A DNA stretch of 64,000 nucleotides from an uncultured Campylobacter sp. (GCF_937959485.1 NZ_CALGPY010000005.1:434001-498000); one strand, 5' to 3'. Positions 42,720 to 52,730 are shown, counted from the stretch's first letter. Translations and numbers: made by a program. The notes: generated from the sequence alone by a model not told the origin.

Positions 42720-43853
42720 TTGCTGGTCCACATCTGCTGCTCGGTCGATTGCGATTATTTTTTGCGCCGCTTAAAAGAGCTCACGCAAGAGCCGCTAATA
42801 GGCTATTTTTACGATCCAAACATCCATCCCTATGGCGAATATGTTCTTAGAATGCACGACGCGAAGCGGGTTTGCGAGGATTTAGGGATTAAATTTATCC
42901 CGGGCGAGTATGATTTTCAGGGCTGGCTGCAGGGTGCGCGCGGGCTTGAAAACGAGCCCGAAAAGGGCGCGCGCTGCGAGTTTTGCTTTGATTTTCGCAT
43001 GCAAAAAACGGCCGAGCTCGCGCTAAGCCTAGGCGAGCGCAAAATCACTACGACTCTTCTTATAAGTCCCAAAAAATCGTACTCTCAACTCTGCGTCTCG
43101 CTGCAACGTATCTGCGAGCGTTGCGGACTGGAGTTTATCGCGCCCGATTTTCGTAAAAACGGCGGCACGAACGAGCAGTTTGCGCTTGCGAAAAAAGACG
43201 CGCTGTATCATCAAAACTACTGCGGCTGCATCTACGCGCTTGCGGCGCAGCGGAATGATCAGCGAAGGGCTGAGCGAAATTCGGACGGAAGTCTGACGGC
43301 GGATTTGAGGCGAAATTTAGCCCAAGGCGCCGAAATTTACGAACTAATGTCGTCTATCGATCGGCAAATCCTGCCCGCTTCGGTAGAGGAGAAGTTGAAA
43401 TTTTACAAAAAGCTTTGCTCGCTCGAAAGAAAAGGGGTTAAATTTAGCGTGCTGCGCGATCGGTTTTTAAACTACCGCCTGCTCCGTGCATGGATTAAAT
43501 TTGACGGGCGTGTAGTGCCCTCGTTTGTGCTATTTGGCTCGCATTTTACGCGCGAAAACGTGAAGCTTAGCATAGAGCGCGAGTGCGAAATTTTTTGCAG
43601 CGACAAGGGCGAGATTAAAATTTTAAGCCTGGCGAAATTTAACGAAATTTCAAGATCAAATTTCAAAAGCGTATCTGAGATGCTAAAAAACCCGCCGAGT
43701 CTCGCGCGCCAAAATAAAACTCGCGCCGCCCTGTGCGCTGCGGGCTCGCTCTCGCCGATCATCGTCACGGACGAGATAAGAGCCGCCAAAGTTCAAATTT
43801 ACGGGCTCTCGCGCATATTTTTAGACGTTAGGGAAATTTTAGTAAGAATTTGA
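42720..43853 (+). CDS. queH: Epoxyqueuosine reductase QueH
   Basis: Performs the last step of queuosine synthesis in tRNA, using an iron-sulfur cluster instead of the cobalamin of QueG. The 377 residues show the QueH (formerly DUF208) pattern: LVHICCSVDCDYF, GYFYDPNIHPYGEYVLRMHDA, the paired cysteines of GARCEFCFDFRMQKTAELAL, ITTTLLISPKKSYSQL and YHQNYCGCIYAL. The C-terminal 180 residues are an extension typical of epsilonproteobacterial members. The start is TTG at 42720, divergent from the DUF748 gene with a 65-base spacer. Confidence 0.93.
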   Translation: MLVHICCSVDCDYFLRRLKELTQEPLIGYFYDPNIHPYGEYVLRMHDAKRVCEDLGIKFIPGEYDFQGWLQGARGLENEPEKGARCEFCFDFRMQKTAELALSLGERKITTTLLISPKKSYSQLCVSLQRICERCGLEFIAPDFRKNGGTNEQFALAKKDALYHQNYCGCIYALAAQRNDQRRAERNSDGSLTADLRRNLAQGAEIYELMSSIDRQILPASVEEKLKFYKKLCSLERKGVKFSVLRDRFLNYRLLRAWIKFDGRVVPSFVLFGSHFTRENVKLSIERECEIFCSDKGEIKILSLAKFNEISRSNFKSVSEMLKNPPSLARQNKTRAALCAAGSLSPIIVTDEIRAAKVQIYGLSRIFLDVREILVRI

Positions 43854-43859
43854 TAAAAT
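43854..43859 (+). promoter_or_regulatory. Possible -10 box ahead of fabZ
   Basis: TAAAAT, preceded by TTTGA, directly after the queH stop and 28 bases before fabZ. It may be the promoter of the fabZ-carB run. Prediction only. Confidence 0.3.
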
Positions 43860-43886
43860 TGCAAGATTTTTAAATAAAGGCAGATA

Positions 43887-44336
43887 ATGATAGACATAAA
43901 CGAAATTCTCTCCATCCTACCTCATCGTTTTCCGTTTTTGCTGATAGATCGCGTCGAAGAGCTCAGCATAGGCGAAAGTATCAAGGCCTATAAAAACGTA
44001 ACCTACAACGAGCAGATCTTTCAGGGTCACTTCCCGGGGCACCCGATCTATCCGGGCGTAATGATAATCGAGGGCTTGGCGCAGGCGGGCGGCGTGCTGG
44101 CGTTTAAGAGCATGGAGAAAGAGGGCGTCGATCTAAGCGACAAAGTCGTGTATTTTATGAGTATCGATAACGCTAAATTTAGAAACCCGGTCCGCCCTGG
44201 CGACAAGCTTGAATATCGCATCAGCGTAATCAAACATCGCGGACGCATCTGGGTGCTAAAGGGCGAAGCCTATATCAACGACGGCGCCACACTGGCCGCG
44301 CAGGCTGAACTTCAAGCGATGATAATGGATAAATGA
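43887..44336 (+). CDS. fabZ: 3-hydroxyacyl-[acyl-carrier-protein] dehydratase FabZ
   Basis: Dehydrates beta-hydroxyacyl-ACP in fatty-acid elongation. The 149-residue hotdog-fold protein has ILPHRFPFLLIDRVEEL and FQGHFPGHPIYPGVMIIEGLAQ, with the catalytic histidine and glutamate, and ends with the INDGATLAAQAELQAM strand. First gene of the run fabZ-lpxA-clpX-mreB-mreC-carB, an order I recall from C. jejuni. FabZ and LpxA share the same acyl-ACP pool. Confidence 0.97.
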   Translation: MIDINEILSILPHRFPFLLIDRVEELSIGESIKAYKNVTYNEQIFQGHFPGHPIYPGVMIIEGLAQAGGVLAFKSMEKEGVDLSDKVVYFMSIDNAKFRNPVRPGDKLEYRISVIKHRGRIWVLKGEAYINDGATLAAQAELQAMIMDK

Positions 44337-45124
44337 TGGCTAAAGTTCACCACACGGCGATCATCGAGGACGGCGCGCAGATCGGAGCCGAGGTTGTGAT
44401 CGAGCCGTATGCTTTCATAAGCGCGCAGGCGAAAATCGGCGACGGTTGCACGATCAAACAGGGCGCGCGTATCATCGGCGATACGCAAATCGGCGAGGGC
44501 TCTAAAATTTTTTCATACGCGATCGTGGGCGAAATTCCGCAAGATATGAGCTTTGAAGATGGCGAGCGCACGGGGTTAGTCATCGGCAAAAATGCTACGA
44601 TTCACGAGTTTTGCACGATCAGCTCTGGCTCGCATAAGGGCGACGGATTTACGCGCATCGGCGATAATCTCTTTATGATGGCGTATTGCCACATCGCGCA
44701 CGATTGCGTGCTGGGCAGCAACATAATCCTAGCCAACAACGCTACGCTCGCAGGCCACGTCGTAATGGGCGATTATGCCGTCATCGGCGGGCTTACGCCG
44801 GTGCATCAGTTCGTTCATATCGGCGAGAGCTGCATGATCGCGGGGGCTAGCGCGCTTAGTCAGGACGTGGTGCCGTTTTGCCTAGCCGAGGGTAACCGCG
44901 CCTATATCCGCGGGCTAAATTTAACGGGTATCCGCCGCCGCTTCGATAAAGAGACGGTCGAGACGATAAATCGGGCGTATAAATTTTTATTCAACCAAGG
45001 CACGGGCTTAAAGGAGCAGGCGCAGATTTTATTAAACGAAACGAGCGATCAAAACGTGCGCAAGATGTGCGAGTTTATAATCAACACAAAACGCGGAATT
45101 CCGCTAGATAAAGGTAAAATTTAA
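44336..45124 (+). CDS. lpxA: Acyl-[ACP]-UDP-N-acetylglucosamine O-acyltransferase
   Basis: Transfers the first hydroxyacyl chain to UDP-GlcNAc in lipid A synthesis. About 262 residues made of left-handed beta-helix hexapeptide repeats (IGAEVVIEPYAFISAQAKIGDGC and so on), with the catalytic histidine in LFMMAYCHIAHDCVLG and HEFCTISSG. The C-terminal helical part begins GIRRRFDKETVETI. I start at the ATG at 44336 overlapping the fabZ stop; another ATG lies three bases before. The gene shares one base with clpX. Confidence 0.96.
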   Translation: MAKVHHTAIIEDGAQIGAEVVIEPYAFISAQAKIGDGCTIKQGARIIGDTQIGEGSKIFSYAIVGEIPQDMSFEDGERTGLVIGKNATIHEFCTISSGSHKGDGFTRIGDNLFMMAYCHIAHDCVLGSNIILANNATLAGHVVMGDYAVIGGLTPVHQFVHIGESCMIAGASALSQDVVPFCLAEGNRAYIRGLNLTGIRRRFDKETVETINRAYKFLFNQGTGLKEQAQILLNETSDQNVRKMCEFIINTKRGIPLDKGKI

Positions 45125-46362
45125 TGGCAAATAAGTGCAGTTTTTGCGGTGAGACGGGCGCAGACGGGCGTCGCATCTATCCTAACGACGACGGTACGGC
45201 GGCTATCTGCAGCTATTGTATCGATATGGCATACGCCGCGATCCACGGCAGCGAAGGTCAAAATGAGGCGGTACAAAATCAAAATAAAGAGATTGATTTC
45301 GAGGCTATCAAGCCAAAGGCGCTGATGGAGGTTCTAAACCGCTACGTCATCGGCCAAGAGCGCGCTAAGAAAATTTTTAGCGTCGGCGTTTACAACCACT
45401 ATAAAAGAATTTTCAGGCAGACCGACGCAAAGGGCGACGATACCGAAATTTCAAAATCAAATATCTTGCTTATCGGGCCTACCGGCAGCGGTAAGACGCT
45501 TATGGCGCAGACCTTGGCGCGATTTTTGGACGTGCCGATCGCCATTAGCGACGCTACGAGCCTAACGGAAGCGGGCTACGTCGGCGAGGACGTAGAAAAC
45601 ATCCTCACCCGCCTTTTGCAGGCTGCCGACGGCGACGTAGAGAAGGCGCAGCGCGGTATCGTATTCGTAGACGAGATCGATAAGATCGCGCGAATGAGCG
45701 AAAACCGCAGCATCACGCGCGACGTAAGCGGTGAAGGGGTACAGCAAGCGCTTCTTAAGATCATCGAAGGAAGCGTCGTAAATATCCCTCCAAAGGGCGG
45801 CCGCAAGCATCCAAATCAGGACTTCATCCAGATCGATACGACCAATATTTTATTTGTCTGCGGCGGCGCGTTCGACGGGCTAAACGAGATCATCAATCGC
45901 CGCATCGGGCAGAATGTACTCGGGTTTAACCAAACCAAGCGCAGCAAGAAAGAGAGCTTAAATTTGCTAAATATGGTCGAGGCTGACGATTTGGTGCATT
46001 ACGGCATAATCCCCGAGCTCATCGGGCGCTTGCATGTAGTGGCTACGCTAAATGAGATCGACGAAAAGGCTATGGTTAGAATTTTAACCGAGCCGAAAAA
46101 CGCGATCTTAAAACAATATCAAAAGCTCTTTGCGATAGACGGCGCAAATTTAAAATTTGACGACGACGCGCTAAGAGAGGTCGCGAGCCTTGCGATCAAG
46201 CGCAAAACGGGCGCACGCGGACTTCGCAGCATAATCGAGGAGATCATGGTCGATATTATGTTCGATCTGCCCGAGCTTAAGGGCTATGATGTCATCATCT
46301 CCAAAGAGGTTGTAGACGGCGTATCTAAGCCGATACTTGTAAAACAAAATTTAACTGCATAA
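45124..46362 (+). CDS. clpX: ATP-dependent Clp protease ATP-binding subunit ClpX
   Basis: AAA+ unfoldase that feeds ClpP. The 412 residues begin with a zinc-binding domain (CSFCG...ICSYC), then Walker A LLIGPTGSGKTLMAQTLA, Walker B GIVFVDEIDKIAR, the pore-loop region GYVGEDVENI and the ClpP-binding IGF-type loop represented near GRIGQNVLGF. The C-terminal sensor domain KRKTGARGLRSIIEEIM is intact. ATG overlaps the lpxA stop by one base. Confidence 0.98.
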   Translation: MANKCSFCGETGADGRRIYPNDDGTAAICSYCIDMAYAAIHGSEGQNEAVQNQNKEIDFEAIKPKALMEVLNRYVIGQERAKKIFSVGVYNHYKRIFRQTDAKGDDTEISKSNILLIGPTGSGKTLMAQTLARFLDVPIAISDATSLTEAGYVGEDVENILTRLLQAADGDVEKAQRGIVFVDEIDKIARMSENRSITRDVSGEGVQQALLKIIEGSVVNIPPKGGRKHPNQDFIQIDTTNILFVCGGAFDGLNEIINRRIGQNVLGFNQTKRSKKESLNLLNMVEADDLVHYGIIPELIGRLHVVATLNEIDEKAMVRILTEPKNAILKQYQKLFAIDGANLKFDDDALREVASLAIKRKTGARGLRSIIEEIMVDIMFDLPELKGYDVIISKEVVDGVSKPILVKQNLTA

Positions 46363-46371
46363 AGGGGATAA

Positions 46372-47406
46372 ATGTTACTTGATTCTATTCTAGGATTATT
46401 TTCTAGGGATATGGGCATCGATCTAGGTACGGCAAACACGCTTGTGCTGCTAAAAGATAAAGGCATCATCATCAACGAGCCGAGCGTCGTCGCGGTACAA
46501 AACGAGCGCTACGGCAAGCAAAGGATCATCGCTGTGGGTGCCGAGGCTAAAGAGATGCTCGGACGCACTCCTGGCGATATCGAAGCGGTGCGCCCGATGA
46601 AGGACGGCGTTATCGCGGATTTTGATATGACGGAGAAGATGATTAGGTATTTCATCGAAAAGACCCACAAGCGCCGCTTTTTCGTAAGCCCGCGCATCAT
46701 CATCTCGGTTCCTTACGGGCTAACTCAGGTCGAGCGTAAAGCCGTGCGCGAAAGTGCTATGATAGCGGGCGCGCGCGAGGTTTATCTAATCGAAGAGCCG
46801 ATGGCTGCAGCGATCGGTGCGGGACTTCCCGTAAATGAAGCGCGCGGTTCGCTGGTCGTGGATATCGGCGGCGGTACCACCGAGATCGGCGTCATCTCTT
46901 TAGGCGGTATCATCAGTGCCAAATCCGTTCGCGTCGCGGGCGATAAGATCGACGCAAGTATCGTTAATTACGTCAAAGAAAAATATAGCCTGCTTATCTC
47001 GGAGCGCGCAGCCGAGGAGATCAAGATCAAGATCGGCACGGCGGTACAGCAACAAAAAGATCTTACATACACGGTCAAAGGAAAAGACCAAATCAGCGGG
47101 CTTTTAAGCTCGGTCGATCTTACGAGTGAGGACGTTAGAGAGGCAATCAAAGACTCGATCAGAGAGATTGCCGATGCGTTAAAATTTGTGCTAGAGAGCA
47201 TTCAACCCGAAGTCGCCGCCGACATCGTCGAAAACGGCGTCGTGCTAACGGGCGGCGGTGCGCTCATTCGCGGATTAGATAAATATCTAAGCGACACCGT
47301 AAAGCTTCCGGTTTTCGTCGCGGACGAGCCACTGCTGTGCGTCGCAAACGGTACGGGAAAAGCCCTAGAAGAGATCAAATCGCTAAAACAAGCGGCAAAT
47401 GACTAA
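46372..47406 (+). CDS. mreB: Rod-shape determining actin homologue MreB
   Basis: Bacterial actin that organises lateral wall synthesis. The 344 residues have the phosphate-1 loop DMGIDLGTANTLVLLKDKGI, the phosphate-2 loop LVVDIGGGTTEIGVISLGG and the adenosine motif VLTGGGALIRGLDKYL. It starts 9 bases after clpX and overlaps mreC by 8 bases. Confidence 0.98.
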   Translation: MLLDSILGLFSRDMGIDLGTANTLVLLKDKGIIINEPSVVAVQNERYGKQRIIAVGAEAKEMLGRTPGDIEAVRPMKDGVIADFDMTEKMIRYFIEKTHKRRFFVSPRIIISVPYGLTQVERKAVRESAMIAGAREVYLIEEPMAAAIGAGLPVNEARGSLVVDIGGGTTEIGVISLGGIISAKSVRVAGDKIDASIVNYVKEKYSLLISERAAEEIKIKIGTAVQQQKDLTYTVKGKDQISGLLSSVDLTSEDVREAIKDSIREIADALKFVLESIQPEVAADIVENGVVLTGGGALIRGLDKYLSDTVKLPVFVADEPLLCVANGTGKALEEIKSLKQAAND

Positions 47407-48148
47407 TCTCAAACTCCTCCTCGTCGCGGTTTTGCTGGTAGCCGTTTCGCTTACGTTCGGCTCGTATATCCACGGCAAATTTATCGGATTTGCAGGAGGA
47501 ATTTTAGAGATTTATTACGGCGTGAGCGATCGGGTAAAAAGCGCTGTGAACGAGCATTTTAACCAGGCAGAGACGATCAAAGCTCTACGAGAAGAAAACG
47601 CCGAGCTAAAAAAATCGGCGATGTTGCTTAGCACGTTCGCGGGCGAGCTAAATAAAATTTTGATCGATAAAAATAGCTCCATTTATGAGCCCAAAGTCCA
47701 GCTAGTAAAGGCGTTGAGTTACGCGAATCTAAATGACTACAACAAATTCTTCGTAAATTTTGAAAATTTTAACCCAAACAAAATTTACGGCCTCATCAGC
47801 GAGGGTAAAACCGCAGGGATTTTAGTAAATAAAGACGGGCGCCCGCTTGCAATCTTACAGCGCGACGAAAAGAGCAACTTCTCCGTTTTCATAGGAGATA
47901 CTCAAATTCCTGGCGTCGCAGGCGGCGAAAATAACGAGCTCATAGTCAGATACATCCCGCAATGGCTCGATCCCAAGGTAGGTGATGAGGTGCTTACCAG
48001 CGGCAAGGATGAAATTTTTTTTGCCGGCGTGCCGGTAGGGAAGGTTAAAGAAATTCAAAACGGGAAGCTATACAAAAGCGCCGTCGTAGAGCCCTACGTG
48101 AGCTCCGAGATGCCGGCGTTTTTGTATGTCGTTACAAAGGAAAATTGA
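47399..48148 (+). CDS. mreC: Rod-shape determining protein MreC
   Basis: Bitopic inner-membrane protein linking MreB to the periplasmic wall-synthesis complex. The 249 residues show one N-terminal membrane helix (LLLVAVLLVAVSLTFGSYI), a coiled coil (about 45-80, KALREENAELKKSAML) and the beta-barrel MreC domain with YGLISEGKTAGILVNKDGRP and GDEVLTSGKDEIFFAGVPVGKV. It overlaps mreB and touches carB. mreD, mrdA and rodA are not in the window. Confidence 0.93.
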   Translation: MTNLKLLLVAVLLVAVSLTFGSYIHGKFIGFAGGILEIYYGVSDRVKSAVNEHFNQAETIKALREENAELKKSAMLLSTFAGELNKILIDKNSSIYEPKVQLVKALSYANLNDYNKFFVNFENFNPNKIYGLISEGKTAGILVNKDGRPLAILQRDEKSNFSVFIGDTQIPGVAGGENNELIVRYIPQWLDPKVGDEVLTSGKDEIFFAGVPVGKVKEIQNGKLYKSAVVEPYVSSEMPAFLYVVTKEN

Positions 48149-51100
48149 TGCCCAAAAGAGATGATATTAAGACGATTTTGCTGATCGGCAGCGGTCCGAT
48201 CGTAATCGGTCAGGCGTGCGAGTTCGATTACAGCGGCACGCAGGCTGCTAAGACGCTAAAGAGCCTCGGATACCGCGTAGTGCTAATAAACTCTAACCCC
48301 GCTACCATTATGACCGATCCCGATTTTGCCGACGCCACCTATATCGAGCCGATCACCAAAGAGAGCATTTTACGTATCATAAAGCGCGAGGGCGTCGATG
48401 CGATCCTGCCTACGATGGGCGGACAGGTCGCGCTAAACGTCGCGATGCAGGCTTACGAAAGCGGCGAGCTAGCGGAGGTGAAATTTCTAGGCGCCAAGCC
48501 TGAAGCGATCAAAAAGGGCGAGGATAGAGTAAAATTTAAAGAGGCGATGATTAAGATCGGAATGGATCTGCCTAAATCTAAATACGCCTACAATATCGAA
48601 GAGGCGATGGCTGCTGCAAATGAGATCGGCTTTCCGCTCATTATCCGCGCTAGCTACACCCTAGGCGGCGCAGGCAGCGGCGTAGCGTACAATATCGACG
48701 AGTTTAAAGAGGTCGCGCAAAACGGGCTAGACGTGAGCCCGATAAATGAAATTTTGATCGAAGAGAGCCTGCTTGGATGGAAAGAGTTCGAAATGGAGGT
48801 GATTCGAGACCATAAGGACAACTGCATCATCGTCTGCTCGATCGAAAATTTTGATCCTATGGGGGTGCATACGGGCGATAGTATCACGGTCGCGCCCGCT
48901 CTGACGCTTACCGATAAAGAGTATCAGGCGATGCGCGACGCAAGTTTTAAAATTTTACGCGAGATCGGCGTAGATACGGGCGGCAGTAACGTGCAGTTTG
49001 CGGTAAATCCGCAAACGGGGCGGATGATTGTCATCGAGATGAATCCGCGCGTAAGCCGTAGCTCGGCTCTCGCGTCCAAAGCCACGGGCTATCCGATCGC
49101 CAAGGTCGCTACGATGCTGGCGGTGGGCTTTAGCCTGGACGAGATCAAAAACGACATCACCGGCACGCCCGCGAGCTTCGAGCCCGTGATCGATTATATC
49201 GTGACTAAAATTCCTCGCTTTGCGTTTGAAAAATTCCCCGGCGCGAACCCCTATCTGGGCACTGCGATGAAAAGCATCGGCGAGGTGATGGCGATCGGGC
49301 GAAGCTTTAAAGAGAGCATTCAAAAGGCGCTGTGCTCGCTGGAGAAGAGCTACTTCGGACTTATAGAGCTAAATTTGAGCGAAAAAGATCTGATTTTCGG
49401 GCTTAGAAACGCACAGCAAGATAGAATTTTATATATCGCTCAGGGCTTTAGAGCGGGCATGAGCGTGGATCAAATTTACGAGCTTAGCAAGATCGATCGC
49501 TGGTTTTTGAGCCAGATCGAGCAGATCGTAAAATTTGAAGAGCGCATCGATATGGAGATCATCAACGACGCGGCGCTTCTGAGGCAGGCCAAGAGCTGGG
49601 GCTTTAGCGATAAGATGATCGCAAATTTAATCAACAAAAAAGATAGTCTGGGCCTTACGCAAAACGACATCCATTTTGCCTGCGCCAGACAGGGAATCGA
49701 CCTTGAATACAACGAAGTAGATACCTGTGCAGGCGAGTTTGCGGCGCTTACTCCGTATCTGTACTCCAGCACCAACATAACGCCCGCCATCGCAAGCCGT
49801 AAAATTTCAAAAGATAATAAAAAAGTCCTCATCATCGGCGGCGGTCCGAACCGCATAGGCCAAGGCATCGAGTTTGACTACTGCTGCGTGCACGCCAGCT
49901 ACGCTCTGCGCGATATGGGCATCACCACGATAATGTATAACTGCAACCCAGAAACCGTCAGCACCGACTACGATACGAGCGATATTTTGTACTTCGAGCC
50001 GATCGATTTCGAGCACGTTAGAGCGGTCATCGAGGCCGAGAACCCAGACGGCGTGATCGTGCATTTCGGCGGTCAAACGCCGCTAAAGCTCGCCAAGCGC
50101 CTAAGCACTGTGGGAGCCAAGATCATCGGCACGAGCGCGCGCACGATAGACGTAGCGGAGGATCGCAAAAAATTTAGCGAGTTTATCGCAAGCATCGGCG
50201 TTAAGCAGCCCAAAAACGATACCGCTATAAGTGAAGCCGAAGCGATCGAAAAGGCCGCTGCTATCGGCTATCCGGTGCTCGTGCGCCCTAGCTACGTGCT
50301 CGGCGGTCGCGCGATGCGGCGCGTACATAGCGAAGCGGAGCTTAGGCAGTATATGAGCGAGGCGGTGCGCGTGAGCAATCACTCGCCCGTGCTGATAGAT
50401 AAATTTTTGCTTGACGCGACAGAGCTTGACGTCGATGCGATCTGCGACGGGCGCGACGTATATATCGGCGCGATAATGGAGCATATCGAAGAGGCGGGCA
50501 TCCACAGCGGCGATAGCGCGAGTATCTTGCCGCCACTTAGCCTAAGCGCGGAGATGATCGATCTGGTAAGCCGCCAAACCAAAGAGATCGCGCTAAATCT
50601 CGGCGTCGTGGGGCTTATGAATATTCAATTCGCGATTTTTGAAAACGAGCTTTACATTATCGAGGTAAATCCGCGCGCAAGCCGCACCGTGCCGTTTGTG
50701 AGCAAGGCGACGGGAATTCCGATGGCTAAGGTCGCTACCCGCGTAATGTGGCAAGGGGGTCTGCGCGAGGCTTTGAAATTTTACGACGAGTTCGGCGTGC
50801 TGGTCGAAGAGAAGGGAATTTTAAAGCCGCGTATTAAAAATCATATCTGCGTCAAAGAGAGCGTCTTTCCTTTCAACAAGCTTGCGGGCGCGGATCTGAT
50901 CCTGGGGCCTGAGATGAAAAGCACCGGCGAGGTGATGGGTATCGGCGAAAATTTCGCCAAGAGCTTTGCTAAATCTCAAATCGGCGCTAGCAACGCGCTT
51001 CCAAGCGGCGGCAAGGTATTTTTGTCGCTCGCAGATCACGACAAACTGCGAGCCGTAGAGCTTGCACGCGCACTTACGGGCGCGGGCTTTAGTATCGCAG

Positions 51101-51411
51101 CTACGAGCGGCACTCACAAGCTGCTGGGCGAAAACGGCGTGGAGTGCGAGTTTGTCTATAAAATCAGCGAGGGTCGCCCAAATATCGAGGACAAGCTCAA
51201 AAACGGCGAAATTTCGCTCGTCATCAACACCAGCGACAGCAAATCAAACTCTACCGACGCCGCGAAGATCCGCCAGAGCGTGCTGCGCTTTAGACTACCG
51301 TATTTTACGACGATGAAGGCGGCGATCGCCGCTACGCGCTCGATCTGCTCGATAAAGGACGACTCCGCGCTTGAAGTTAAAACGCTACAGGAGTATCTAA
51401 GCGGCAAGTAG
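48148..51411 (+). CDS. carB: Carbamoyl-phosphate synthase large subunit
   Basis: Makes carbamoyl phosphate for pyrimidines and arginine. The 1087 residues are two homologous ATP-grasp halves (LIGSGPIVIGQACEFDYSGTQA near the start; LIIGGGPNRIGQGIEFDYCCVHA near 555) followed by the MGS-like allosteric domain (FLSLADHDKLRAVELARALTGAGFSIAATSGT). The start is the ATG at 48148: AAAGGA at 48136-48141 is six bases away, whereas an in-frame TTG three bases upstream is closer. It ends the fabZ-carB run. Confidence 0.98.
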   Translation: MPKRDDIKTILLIGSGPIVIGQACEFDYSGTQAAKTLKSLGYRVVLINSNPATIMTDPDFADATYIEPITKESILRIIKREGVDAILPTMGGQVALNVAMQAYESGELAEVKFLGAKPEAIKKGEDRVKFKEAMIKIGMDLPKSKYAYNIEEAMAAANEIGFPLIIRASYTLGGAGSGVAYNIDEFKEVAQNGLDVSPINEILIEESLLGWKEFEMEVIRDHKDNCIIVCSIENFDPMGVHTGDSITVAPALTLTDKEYQAMRDASFKILREIGVDTGGSNVQFAVNPQTGRMIVIEMNPRVSRSSALASKATGYPIAKVATMLAVGFSLDEIKNDITGTPASFEPVIDYIVTKIPRFAFEKFPGANPYLGTAMKSIGEVMAIGRSFKESIQKALCSLEKSYFGLIELNLSEKDLIFGLRNAQQDRILYIAQGFRAGMSVDQIYELSKIDRWFLSQIEQIVKFEERIDMEIINDAALLRQAKSWGFSDKMIANLINKKDSLGLTQNDIHFACARQGIDLEYNEVDTCAGEFAALTPYLYSSTNITPAIASRKISKDNKKVLIIGGGPNRIGQGIEFDYCCVHASYALRDMGITTIMYNCNPETVSTDYDTSDILYFEPIDFEHVRAVIEAENPDGVIVHFGGQTPLKLAKRLSTVGAKIIGTSARTIDVAEDRKKFSEFIASIGVKQPKNDTAISEAEAIEKAAAIGYPVLVRPSYVLGGRAMRRVHSEAELRQYMSEAVRVSNHSPVLIDKFLLDATELDVDAICDGRDVYIGAIMEHIEEAGIHSGDSASILPPLSLSAEMIDLVSRQTKEIALNLGVVGLMNIQFAIFENELYIIEVNPRASRTVPFVSKATGIPMAKVATRVMWQGGLREALKFYDEFGVLVEEKGILKPRIKNHICVKESVFPFNKLAGADLILGPEMKSTGEVMGIGENFAKSFAKSQIGASNALPSGGKVFLSLADHDKLRAVELARALTGAGFSIAATSGTHKLLGENGVECEFVYKISEGRPNIEDKLKNGEISLVINTSDSKSNSTDAAKIRQSVLRFRLPYFTTMKAAIAATRSICSIKDDSALEVKTLQEYLSGK

Positions 51412-51563
51412 CGCGAGCAGGCTTCCGTTAGCGCCTTGCCGTGAAATTTTAAAATTTTAATCCACTTTTAGATTTAAATTTACGGCTGCGCAAATTTGGC
51501 GCATAAAAAAGCGCCTTTGCGGATTAAATTTTACTTGCGCTCTTACAGCTGGCGGTTGAGTGA

Positions 51564-52345
51564 GTGCAAGCTTGGTGCGGTCCGTTTGCGCAAAAGGAGA
51601 CATCGGCGGATTTAAAAATTTACTACGACGGCCGGCAGTGCCGCGGCGATCCTTTTAAGATCGAAGATACGGTCAAATGGGACGCGAGCAAATTTAACGC
51701 GCAGGATCGCTTCGTATTTAAAGACGCCGACTACTCATACGAGGCGCACGGCCGCAAGAGTGCGAGATAACGGGCGTCGTGACGGGGATTTGGGCGATAT
51801 ATTTTCGCTACGAGGCCTACCGGTAGCGCTGCGGGCAGGTGCTGCGCCCAAGCGAGTATAAAATTCTTCAAATTTCACGAAACGACGCGTATGAGCCGAA
51901 ATTTGAAGGCTTTGAATTCGGCACTTATTTGGTGCAGCTACGGGATACGGACTGCGAAAATCTGCCCAAGCGAGTTTATGAAAAGCTTCAAAAAAGGGGC
52001 AAATTTAGCGCCGAAATCGCTTCGCCAGATCAAAAGACGCTAGCGGCGAGACGCTTTTAAATCTCGCTATCGCCGCGGATGATGCTGCAGCGATAGCGCT
52101 AGATTGCGGCGCAGAGGTAAATTTGGCGAGCAGAGGGCTTCGCGCCGATATAGCGCGCGTGCTTTTGCAAAAACGAAAATATTTTTAGAATTTTGCTTTC
52201 AAACGGCGCGGACGTGGACGCCGAAAACGATGCGAAGCTTAGTACGCGCAAATATTGCGAGGGCAGATATACGGGCGTAAAAAACGCAAGCAAGCTAGCA
52301 GGATCATTAAGAAATTTAAGCTTAAAATTTGATTTGCGCGACTAA
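51564..52345 (+). pseudogene. Decayed ankyrin-repeat-type gene (multiple frameshifts and a stop)
   Basis: Pieces of one protein can be followed through changing frames. Frame one (51564-51770) encodes a segment with DLKIYYDGRQCRGDPFKI. The next frame continues CEITGVVTGIWAIYFRYEAYR, hits TAG at 51824-51826, and resumes LRPSEYKILQISRNDAYEPKF up to 52060. A further shift gives LNLAIAADDAAAIALDCGAEVNLA, and then ILLSNGADVDAENDAKLSTRKYC to a stop near 52345. The last two pieces have the LLxxGADVNAxN look of ankyrin repeats. At least two frameshifts and one nonsense codon show decay. No original function can be stated. It directly follows carB. Confidence 0.6.
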
Positions 52346-52730
52346 ATGCGAGTGCAACTTAAGCGGATGATAAAATTTATAGCGCTGCGCCGCTTCGTTC
52401 GTCGCCGCGCTTTTGCTGCTGCGCCGCTTATTCTCGCTATCGTACCGTCTGTGCGCCCGCCCCACCGTCCTTCTTGTCGTCGCGCTGCATTTTACTGCCG
52501 CGTCGCTCGTCCGCTCGCCATCCAACTTTCTTGCCGCCCCCCCCTTAGCTAATGCCGCTATCGTAATTTCGCTGCGAACCGCGCTATCTGCTTCACTACC
52601 GGCGTCGCTTTATTTATCGTCGCGCCGCCTTGCCCGCCGCCTCTGCGCGCCGTATAAAACACAATGATTAAATTTAAGTTTTGGTTGGATAAAATTGTCG
52701 TTCCAAAACAAATCAAAACAAGGAGAAAAG
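52346..52730. other. Strand-biased low-complexity block with a C8 tract, then the dba leader
   Basis: From about 52380 to 52660 the plus strand is strongly pyrimidine-rich and built of GCCGC/CTT-like words; a run of eight C lies at 52537-52544. Both strands hold open frames (plus 52413-52667 hydrophobic; minus about 52607-52322 Arg/Ser-rich) but neither resembles a known family. The last 60 bases are AT-rich and contain the dba ribosome site AAGGAG at 52720-52725. Confidence 0.45.
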
